Shown here piece after piece: positions 15,838-30,100 of a stretch of DNA of 64,000 bases (position 1 is its first letter; the number at the start of each line of letters is the position of its first letter). The translations under genes were made by a program, and so were the position numbers. The stretch covers positions 1 through 64,000 of the forward strand of contig JAPYMA010001614.1 of NCBI GenBank assembly GCA_035041965.1. Direction: 5' to 3'. The stretch comes from Anisakis pegreffii (taxonomy: Eukaryota; Nematoda; Chromadorea; Rhabditida; Anisakidae). The notes under the pieces were generated by a model. The model saw only the letters and a list, made by a program, of their open reading frames with translations. It had not been told where the DNA came from and did not search any database.

Positions 15838-18800
15838 TGCTTTCGCTCTCTCTCGTTTTCTCTTGCTTGGTTCGCTAGAAATTAATTGTTTATTTACAAA
15901 TTTACAAGTCCATCTATGTATATACGGCACACCACCTCTATTATATGTACACAATTTGTTTAATAATATTTCTGATTCATTCATTTCGTCATGTATGCCT
16001 TAATTTATTGGCAGCTGTTGTTGACAACTGTCTAGCTGGACTAAGTGAAGGAAATCAAGAGATGGAAAGTTCTCAGTTTATAATGATCATAATTAGAATA
16101 AGGAGAAGATAAAGCTAAGCCATACTCATTGACTAGCTTTACGTTACTACTAACGCTTTTCTCACAACAAAAAATGATAATAATAACTACTATTATTATC
16201 ATCATTATCATGAACGAAACAATGACTTCATTGGAGAAAGTTTAATGAATCAATTAAATAATTTCTTGCAAAATGTGACAACAATCTTTTTAAAATAATA
16301 ATAATAATCAATTCAATTGAATTTATAATCGACGAGAAATCAAATCAAAATCAAACAAAAACAACAGTAGTAAACGAATGAAAACAATTATAGAGTGAAA
16401 TCATAATAATTTCAATAACAATAATAAAGATGATGGTAAAAATAATGATAATAATTTTAATGACATCAGTAATAACAAAATAATAATACTAAAGTATCAC
16501 TTTCAGTTCCATCTACTGGGTGAAAAAGGAAAATAAAGGAAAAACCAAAAACTAAATTGAAAACGAAATTTTCTCACTCATTTTCATTCCCTGCATCCCT
16601 TTTCAGTGCAAACAATCAAACGTCCCCCTTTATCATATCATATCTCATCATACCACACAAAATCCCATGCGACTCATAAATCTTCTAATACTGTTCGTGT
16701 AGCAATACACCTTTAACGACTGAATAGCCCTGTGTAAATCTAAATAATGCTAGGCCGGCACAGAGTTTACGAATCGTGCTCTCATCAATCATATCATATC
16801 AAATCATTTCAGTCAAAAACTATTCAATTAATCAATCAAACAAACAAACAATAGCACATAAAAACACATCTTCTATCGATCAATTCATCCGTCCATCAAT
16901 AAAAAGTATCTATAATATAGTAATTATATGAATAGTAATACATAAAACGAAATGAATCACGCTTGATTATTAAGCATCATTCTTATTATTATTTCAATAA
17001 TTCATTGATTTTCAATTGATAAATTCATGAACTGTTTCAAATCTACTCTTTTCATCCAAGCAATCAGTCGTACTTTGAAATAATAATAGTAACAATAACA
17101 ATAATAACAGTAATAACAATAATAATGATAATAATAACAACAATAATGATAATAATAATAACGATAACATTGATGATAATGACAACAACGATCGTGATGG
17201 TAATGATCAGGAAACTAAAACATATAGCGCCGTTATGTCATCGCGTTCAATTAAATATTCAAATCATTCAACTCGGATTACATACGCAATACCATAAATT
17301 ACTCTATTGTTCATACTGTACGAAAAGTTTAGAGAATAGACAAAAATCAAATTCATTGCAATCATTTTTAACGACGATAATAATGATAGTAATAATTATA
17401 TTAAAGAATAGGAAGCAAATAATTGCTTGAAGCACAAAATAATCAAAGAAATGCAGCAACATTAACAACAAAACATTAACATCTAAACAACGGTGCGTAC
17501 AATTGCAATAAGGAAAACGATTCAGTGAAGAATCCAACCGGGAAATCAATCAACTACTTATCTACCGCCTCGGGTTATTTAACCTATTGAATGCAACCTA
17601 CCAACTCAGATTATTTCACTGGTTGATATCAACCTCCTAATCCATCTGTCACAAACTAGCAACGTATTCACTCAAAAGATACAATTCTACTATACGCAAG
17701 ATGACTTGAGGATATTCATGAATAAACTGAAAATTAATTACTGTTGAATTACACGAAATGAGAAGTAGCTCTGAGTTATTCATGAGACGATGAACTTGGA
17801 ACAAAACGCGGTGAACAAACACAATATTGAAGCATCTAAAAGAAATGAATTAATCCATTAAATTGTGTTCATATAAGAACAACTGCCATTAATGAGTTAA
17901 TATTGCCTTCAAGAATGCAGCACGGCAAAAGAACAATCAACGAAAATAAAACAAAACATCGAGCAAGCAAACCAACGAAAGCGTATCAAGGCAATAGCGT
18001 TAAGCCTAAGGCGGTCTGATCTCACTGACAATGACGGGACAGGGAGTGGGGGAGGGGACTGGAGGGAAAAGGACGACCATAGAACGAAACTAGAATTGAG
18101 ATAATAAGCGGTTTTGAGGCGACAGCAATTCTTCCTCACATCATTCATGTGTATGCTCAGTTTGTTTTAGCAGATCATTTCTTTGTTGCTTTTTGTTCGT
18201 TCGTTTAACACCCATAAATACCTAGAATTGAAGTGAACCAAACTTTCCTTCGGTCAAATGAACGACAAGCAACAACTGATCATAGAAGGCATTCAGAATA
18301 AATATTCAAACATTATTATCACTATTATCAACATTATTACTATTATTACATCGTATACTATATATTTATATGAAGCACTCACAGTGACTTTAATATTAAT
18401 AGTGATAATGATAACACAGTGATAATAACGATAGCAACGATAAGAGTAATAATAACACAGTAATGAGCACAATAATGATAGCATTCGTGACCGTAACCAT
18501 AATAACATTATCATTATAGATGTTATCGTCAACGTTATTATTATCATATCCGATCATAAAACAACTATATAATAAAATTTATATACGTAAGTATCATAGC
18601 AAAATTATAAACCGCTCGCAGAAAGGTACATTATGAAATAATTCGAGAATGAAATAATAATCATAATATTTAGAATAACAATAATAATGATAATGGTGAT
18701 AATAATAGTAATAATAATCAATCATAATAATAATAGTAATGGTAATAATAACAATAATAATGATAATAAAGATAATGATAACAACAACAGTAAACATGGA

Positions 18801-20026
18801 TCAGAAACGGAAGCAAAAAAAGAGAACAACAGAGCAAAAAACAAATTGGAGAATTAGCGCAAAAATGCAAACAAAAAATTACTCAGTAATCATTTCGCTA
18901 ATAACATTAAGGAATTTAGATTTGTGACGAGAAAAACGAATTTTTAAAAATCTCAAAATAAATGCATCAACATAAAACAATGGATTGTTTCCGCACTTCT
19001 GTTTCGCTTCGGAATGACAGCCCAATTTTATTGTTTCGCACATCGTACGCTGTGCGAAACAATGACAATCATCACGTACACTTTTTAAAGAATTTTACAA
19101 ATGAAATTCCATCAAATAATTTCAAAATAAATGAGCAAATCAATAAACAAATAAATGAACATATAAATAAATGGCCATTCAACTATTGATTACTGATATT
19201 ATTATTATTACCATCACGCTCCAATAATGAAAACAGAAAGATGGAAAAAAATGGGGCGACATAATAGAAGATGACCAAAAATGAAAAATAATACACGAAA
19301 AGATAACATAAGAGATATACATCGGATAATTATAATGGTACATACTGACATGACAGTGGACGAGAGAGCAACAAAAGCTTCTAGCAGCAACAACAACAAC
19401 AACAATAACACAACACCCAAGATGAAAAAACCAACTTCTTGCCCATGAGCAAACAGTTAATTAAAATCTTTTAAGCTTTTGCTTCTGGCCTGTTTGCTTA
19501 CTTCCATACAATGCTTATGCTACTCATCATCTTCCTAACTTTCTACTCGCCCATCGTAATCGGTGACGAAAATACGACGAAAATAATGACGAAAATAATA
19601 TCAGTCAAGAAATGAATAGCCAATTAAACATATAAAACAAACAGAAATAAAATCAATAAATAATAAAGCGATAATAAAAAGCTGTAGCATTATTCATTTA
19701 CTACCACTGTTGGTAACAAACAGACAAACGAATAAATCAACAAGCAAATCTACGAACGTATTGTACGCATGCATATGCTAGGAGCGGTGATTTGATTTAC
19801 GCCATATTAATGAAAATAACTGATTGATTCTTATCATTGTTACTATTATCATTATCACTACAATTATAATAATAATTATTATTATCACTAATATTGTCAT
19901 GCCATAATTGCAGCAATAAATTGGCTGTTAAAATAGCAAGTAAACATCTTCAACCATAACCATAATGAGCAGCCTTCTCATCCTAAGCGCGCTGCACCAG
20001 ACCATATCACAACATGAATCAACGCA
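15838..20026. other. Spacer between nudE and Rac
   Basis: Plus strand is strongly A-rich with AAT/AAC/GAT triplet runs (16.4-16.5, 17.1-17.2, 18.3-18.8 kb), which produce meaningless Ile/Met/Thr or Tyr-rich open frames. No exon or RNA gene recognised. A short hairpin lies at 19030-19063. Confidence 0.6.
19030..19063. repeat. Perfect 12-bp inverted repeat, 10-nt loop
   Basis: ATTGTTTCGCAC (19030-19041) pairs with GTGCGAAACAAT (19052-19063) around a 10-nt centre. It sits about 960 bp beyond the Rac stop codon. No function can be assigned. Confidence 0.8.
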
Positions 20027-23267
<3,241 letters not shown>

Positions 23268-23510
23268 TGAAACGTGTAAAAAAATGTTTAGAGTATGATA
23301 CACAATCATATTCATCAGATGATAATGATAATTCCAGTCGTCTAACAACCAGTCTTATCACAAACGGTACTAATTCTGCGGTACCCAGACACACAGATGA
23401 TAAAGGTCAGTCAGTTAAGGATCAATTCCAGACCGGTTCAAGAGGGAAACCGAAATAAACTTCTCAACCCTACAAGTTGCAGCTCATTATGGGAATGCTG
23501 AAAAACGACG
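23268..23510 (+). CDS. WFS1: Possible 5' exon(s) of the wolframin gene
   Basis: A frame from ATG 23268 (MKRVKKCLEYDTQSYSSDD) encodes a Ser/Asp-rich, probably disordered stretch, as expected at a wolframin N terminus. In another frame, 23432-23506 reads ETEINFSTLQVAAHYGNAEK, which resembles the first Sel1-like helix of human wolframin (EIPFEEVLERAKAGDPKAQ). A donor at 23366 (ACG|GTACTA) and an acceptor ending at 23431 would join them in frame through a 66-nt intron. The link onward to the exon at 24178 was not found, and at least one Sel1-like exon appears to be missing from my reading. Treat this as a hypothesis. Confidence 0.35.
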
Positions 23511-23554
23511 GTCTAAGTCTAAGCCAAATCCTGAGGAAATTGACATTGAAATGA

Positions 23555-23743
23555 GCGGAAGCTATTACCAGTGCATCGTGCAAGAATTGGTTTTTCTTGG
23601 TACACGCATGGTGTGCACATGAGCGATTTGTGCCTGATTGTGAGACGGAAGGCTCCAGAATCATAGAAAATTTTAAATTTAGAATGCTCAAAAGCAAACT
23701 CTTTATTAAATGTGAATTGTCCATGACCCTGAGCCACCATTAA
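23555..23743 (+). other. Unassigned Cys-containing open frame
   Basis: Sixty-two sense codons are open from 23555 to the TAA at 23741. The frame contains CKNWFFLVHAWCAHERF and PDCETEG, which is more protein-like than most frames in the window. It has no ATG at its start. It may be part of the unresolved 5' half of wolframin (its Trp/Leu/Ala pattern vaguely recalls the second Sel1-like helix) or a relic of a mobile element. Confidence 0.2.
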
Positions 23744-23952
23744 TTACTATGCCATTAATTAATCCTATCATAGCTATTGTTCAAACGGATCTGACACACA
23801 CTGCAACGTCAGCGATCCAAACCACAATCTCCCAATTTATATGTCAATCTAACTCTGTCCTTAAGTTATTTTCCTTACAACTCACTTTTGCTTCAATTCA
23901 TTGAGTGAGATAACGAAAGTGGACGAAGAAGCAAACGTAGTTTTAGTGCAGC

Positions 23953-24101
23953 CATCGGCAAGTAGGTTTGACCGCGGACGAAAATTTTTCCAAGCAACTG
24001 ACTGGCGAGCCAACGTGCAATCAAAATCTCAGATTCATCTGGCGGGCCAAAAATTATTGTCGGCGGGCCAATTTTGGTCCGCGAGCCGGGAGTTGCCGAT
24101 G
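23953..24101. mobile_element. 149-bp element with terminal inverted repeats
   Basis: The ends are CATCGGCAA and TTGCCGATG. The similarity continues inwards: GCGGACGAAAATT on the left against AATTTTGGTCCGC on the right, giving imperfect arms of about 30-35 bp. It has no coding capacity and no clear target-site duplication. It is GC-richer than its surroundings and lies just upstream of the first firmly assigned wolframin exon. Confidence 0.6.
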
Positions 24102-24177
24102 CGTGCTTTAGCGTCTTATGAAGACGTAAGGAATGTTTCATCGTTTGCTTGAGGAAGGACGGACGTACTTTCTTAAG

Positions 24178-27100
24178 GTTCAAGCTCATGGTCAAAAGAA
24201 GCTGCTTTACGGGTGTATCACCTTCTGACTGGTCGTAGCTCATCACGCCTTGCACCCGAGCAAGCGTTACGTGTACTCATAAAAGAAATTGAAGAGAATG
24301 AAAATGTCACTCAAAGAGGTAATTATCCTTTCATATATTTATTCAGATGTAACCCGTAACTGTCAATATGCAAGAAGAATCATTTGTTTCGCACCGTCAA
24401 GAAAACTAAGTAACCAGCGGGCTTTGATGGGTTCTTGATCAGAGCAATTGTAATTTGTTTATCTACTTCATTATGAAGATTCTCAGTTGCAATCTCTCAA
24501 CTGCAGCAATCTTATTTCCAGCGTTTTTCTATCATTCATCTATCATCTATCCATCTATGTGGTTAAACGATTATTTCGGTAAAATCACAAGTGAACTAAC
24601 GAAGAGGAGATATTCTTAACTGAGAATCGTATGAATGGATATTTGAAAAAGCGATAGAATGAAGAAAGAAAATTGAAGTGAAATGAACTGAATAGAACCA
24701 CAATGAAAATTTTGTGTTTTGTTTGTTCGTTATGGTTTTTGTTAAAATATTCATTTACTTGCTTATAGAATTAATCGAGAAGCTGATGGGAGATGCTGAT
24801 TTGGAAGAAGAATCGAATGATTTCATCTTGGATGCAAATGATAAACGCAGTGATGTTGGTGGTGATGGAAACAGTGGACAAAATGTTTCAACAAAAGAAA
24901 CAGAAGAAGAAACTGAAAGACGAATCAGTCCCGAACAACAACAACCAACTGATGATCGTCAGCATCATCATCAATACGTTAAAAATGAATCAGATCATGT
25001 GAAAATGGTCAGTTCAGTATTTTACATAATAGAATAAATAGTATTATCTTCAGTGGTCAGAAGATAAAAGGAAGTACTGTTCATTCATCTGTTCGGTAAT
25101 CTCGAGTCATCAAAGGAAAAGTGATGGAAGATCTGAACAGATTCGATCAGAGTCAACATTATGCTAAACGAGCTTGGACTAAGCATCTTTCACAGCTGTT
25201 TGCTACTGAATGATTATGGATGGTAGTATTTATGTATTAGTGGTCGTAATCGACTGAGGTTTGGTCGATAAATCGTGAGCGAATTCTGGGTTGTTCGGTG
25301 ATTGCTAAAGCTCGATAATTTTCGAAATTGTACGAGGGTATTGTAATCGAAGGATTCGGAATTTTTTCATTAAAAAATAAATTTAGGAGTTGGCGAAGTT
25401 GATTCAGTTGATTTTCGACGATCCAATTTTTCATTCGGTCACCATTAATATGAAGAAATTTCTAAGAAACAACTCAACTAGTTAGTTAACGAACTTACTA
25501 AAAATTTAACAAACTCAATTGTTTGATTTCAGGTTGATGATAATGATAATGATAAAGTATTGGATGATGGGCACTTGGGAACAGATGAGGCGGAATTCAT
25601 CAAGGGTATTAGATCAGTGCTGCAGTTGGATGGTGGATATGAATTACCGATTTCGAATTTTGTTGCGCGATATGTTAGTAGTTTATTCATTTATTCAACT
25701 CTTTATTTATTTATTCAGCTTTATTTTACTCAACGAGATATTTGTTTATTTATTTGAACACGTGGCTCTAGTATCCTTACGACACCTTGGTTGAATTACT
25801 CATTAAGAAAGAAAATCATCTGATAGTAAAAGTGATTATTATTATTATTATTATTATTATTGCTATTATTATTATCACTGCTTATTACAGAGTGTGAAAC
25901 GAATCGATATGCTGATTGAATATTTATTGGATAAAGTGCAAAAACAGTGGAAAACCGTGTTCTATGCATTTATACCGCTACAACAGATTCAAACACTCGT
26001 GTTTATCTGTTTCGTGCAAATTATCAGGTAATTGACCACATGAGTAATTCTGTCGTTAATTTATACAAACGTCACCAAACAACGCCAAATGAAACCTGTA
26101 CGCAATTATTCTGCACACATTATTAGTCTCATGTAAGCATCGCAAAAATTAAGTCCAAAATTTACTTGATGATTCAATGATAGATGGATTATTGTTATCA
26201 TCATTGTAAATTATTGAATTATTATTGTTACTATTATTATCATCATTGATTATTATTACATACTTTGACAGAAGATTGAAAAAATTTCAGTTTAACTACA
26301 CTCTTCCGAATGTTACCCGTGATATTATGTCATATTGCATTTGGTGCAATGATGTATAATACGTTGAAAATGTTTCGAGATCGCTCGTTATTGAAACATC
26401 GCCGAATTTGGATGCGTATTTTACGGATTTTTGATCGTGATGAGGGAAGGGGGTATATTGATGGAAGGGGACGGGAAAAAGAAGAGGGAGGAGGGACTCA
26501 AGACTTAGGAGAAACTGAAGAAATCAACAAGCTTGAAGTTGACGTTAATGTTAGTGACGGTGATCAGCGACAACATTTCTCATCGGTGACTGAAGCCGAC
26601 ATTGAGGTACGTAGAATTTGCTCGCAATGCGTAAATGTCGTACGGGTATAACAATAGATAGCAGTGTGAATCAGCTTAATTTAGACTGATCCAAATGAAT
26701 TGAATTGGAGTTCAGGCTTAGGCTTAGGCTCAAAATTAGGTCAATGCTCGAACGTATAAAAGGATGAAATACTTGAAACGTTTGAGAGAATTTACACTAT
26801 ACTTTAAATAAATGTTTGAAAGAATGTTCTATGAGGATTTTGCGTTAAACGTAATGAATTGGAAATGCATTTTCATATTTCATTTCGTCTCTTTCCTCCA
26901 TTTCTGACTATAAATTATTGTAAATATCTCATTGTATTTTATATTTCAGGAAAGTCAATTTGTGACCGCTTCCTGGGAACCTTATTGGAACTTCTTTTTG
27001 GCTCTGCTAATTTTCATCATTTGTTTGGGTTTAGCTGAACGCAATTTACCGAATTGTATTCTTTTTTGTGGTGTTTCGGCATTCTTCACACTCATTTGCT

Positions 27101-30100
27101 TTGTTGCATTAGCCGATAGTACCGATCGTATCGCGTTAATTGCAATCACAGCAAATATTATTTCATGGTCATTTTGTTTTTATTTTCCATTTATTTACCA
27201 AATGAAATTGATTTAAACGCTTGTATGAAATAACTTCACAGTTTTTAAATTTATTTGGGTGGAAAGTTTGAGGTAGTTTGATGTCCTCTCTGTACGTTTA
27301 TCAGACTTACGCCTCAGCTGAGGATGAGGCCAGGGTTTTTCACTTACCCCTTGTACAGCATATGACTCACTGTTTCGTTTTCTATGAAACCAGAATGGTA
27401 TATGAACCTAAAAATTATTTTCATATTTCTAGTAATTTATTGCAGTTTACCAGCTGTCATGAAAAAAATGCGTGTTTCGGCAGCATATTGGCAAATTTGG
27501 CGACCATTCGTCGAATTTCGATTGAGTGAGTTATGTTGAAATTCCCTGTTCGAATTAAGAAAAAACTTTTTTTTTCGGTGCAAAATTTCTGCCAACCAAA
27601 AGAAAGTTGCGTTTCTCACTATTGTCATTCGACAATTTTTAACGAATGCTTTTTGATTGCAAATTTTTGAACTGATTTGAATTTTTTAACAGTTCAAAAA
27701 TTAAAATTACATCCATTCCAGGCCATTTACGTTTTGCAATTGGCATACCATCGTTTGCCTTACTGATTGTTCCCATTGCGTATATTTTGATGGCTTTAAG
27801 AAAGCAACGTTGGACTGAAATTATTCATCTTATCATACCACACATTGTGAGTATTTGTCCGTTTGTTCGTCGGTGGATGATTGATTTTTTGATTAATTAA
27901 TCATTCTATTTATTGATTCGGTGAGCAATTAAAATGTGAATAATAATATAGTACAAATACGGTACAAGTAAATGCTTTTCTACTCTAAATTACCATTAAT
28001 GATAATATCAGAAATCTGAATCAGTGCAATGTTCATTCCTCATTTGACATACTCGTTTTCATACAAATCAGTGCAATGTTCATTCCTCATTTGACATACT
28101 CGTTTTCATTCATAAACAGTACTACATTACCTTTATACAAAACGCGCTTCATAAAGCATTCTAATATGGATCGTTAATTCTTGTAACGGGCAAAGAGATG
28201 ATACTCTTATATATTGCACAACGATCCCTAACAAAAGAAGCTTGAAATAAGCCTCCCTCCGCAAAAAAAAGCAAAAAACGATCCGGTTGTTCGAATAAAA
28301 CAAACGTCGAATGATCGAAGTAACTGATGAACGCAACGCAATGCAGACGACATAACTTCGTGCTAGTGTTGTGCGGAGAGAGAGAAATAAGTCGAGGACG
28401 GGGAAAGTCGGGAACATTCCGGGGACAGGGGCAGTTCCCGAAAATGGCCGCCGCTCGAAAATGGTCGGGGACGAGGAGTTTCGGGGAGAAAACTCAATCT
28501 TATCCTCGTTCCCGGCTCCCCGAAACTCCTCAAAGATGTAACTTTGTAACTAGAGTTGGTAGGATCTTGAAAATATGATTTTTTGATGGAAAAGCATTGA
28601 AATAAGTGATCTTTAGGCTAGAAAGGCGATAATTGCAAAGGCGCAGTGCAATTATATTTACAGTATTTTATTCAATCACACGAGAAAATAGCTCTACTCC
28701 TGCAGTTTTCTACTACACTCATCTATGTGGACATATTACATGTCACTGTGCAGCTCTCAAAATATTCCTAATCGTGGGAAGGAATTAACACACGGATTCA
28801 TGAACAAATAATTTCGTTGAATTTTGGTGCTCTCGGTTCCCATTAGAAAATGTAATTATCTCCATTAGTCTACATAGAAATGCATCCAGGTGAGCGGGAC
28901 ATAAACTAATGAAGAGCAGAACAATCAGTTGAATGTTCAATAAAATGCTACGCAAAAGTTCATCAAGCTGTTGTTGATCATGTTATTCGTCTGACTTGCA
29001 TCAATTTCCTTGACTATTCATCGATGATAGGTGGCAAACAACGAGGATGACTGCATATGAATGAGCTGGGAATGATTAAGGCTTCCTTCAAGATCGACGC
29101 ACTATCAAAATTAATACAAATTGACCTGCTTTATCAAATCCCGAGATCCCAGGATTTTTCAAAACTTAAATCCCGGGGTCGGGATTAGAACTGAAATTCC
29201 GGGATCCCAAGATCCCCTGTATACCCTAGCTGTGACAGGATGGTAGCTGGGCCTTTAAGGCAAAACATACGAGCAAAGATCCAATATTCAACTTCTAACT
29301 GCTCGCAAGGGTGCGGTAGATTCGAACTCAATTTTTTTCGGGGAGACCCCGAAATTTTGAGGAGTCTCCCCGAAATTTCGGGGAGAGCCGGTAATTCTGG
29401 AGAAGTCGGAGACGGGGAGAGTCGGGGACATTTCGGGGACGGGGAAAATCCCCGAAAAATGGTCGGGGACAGGGATGGGGACTTCGAATTCGGGGACTCC
29501 CCATACAACACTACTTCGTGCTATAATCAACGATGTTAGACCATTCCACTGAAATTTTTTTTACATTCAGGTTTTCATAATGTGGTCAGACGTAGCGGTA
29601 ACTCTTTGGCTTATTGGCTTTCGACAGTTCCAATTGTCTGGTTTCATTTTAACCGTTGCGGTAATATCGATGTTTGTTTCACCATCGCTACTAGCTGCAG
29701 GTCTATCATGCGTTATATTAGCTACACAAATCAAGGCATCAGTTGAAATGGTATGGCAGATTTATGAATAATAATAATAAAGATGATAATGATAATAATA
29801 GTAATAGTATTGATGGATTGTGGATTTGTAAAAAATTGACGACATTGAAATTTTTTTGTCCTCTTTTCACCCATTTTCTCGATGAAGGGTTCATAAAGTC
29901 GGTGGATTTTGCTTTAGTTGTGAATTGCGCATATGCGACTGTTGATTGATTTAGTAATACAACACATTTGTACGCTTCATACTGTTCTTAATTTAAACAA
30001 TCGTTGCTCTTTTTTGCGATTACTACATGAGAGTAGTACCGAAGGCTGTTTGGATCCTGTTAATCTTGAATAGTTGATTGTGACTTAAATACGAATGAGA

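Noticed and set aside
23893..24255. Minus-strand frame of 120 codons and a plus-strand frame of 83 codons
   Set aside because: Both cross the inverted-repeat element at 23953-24101 and one is antisense to a wolframin exon; no family resemblance.
29300..29345. GAGTTCGAATCTACCGCACC on the minus strand, like the T arm of a tRNA
   Set aside because: It lies inside the hAT-like element and no cloverleaf partner arms are present.
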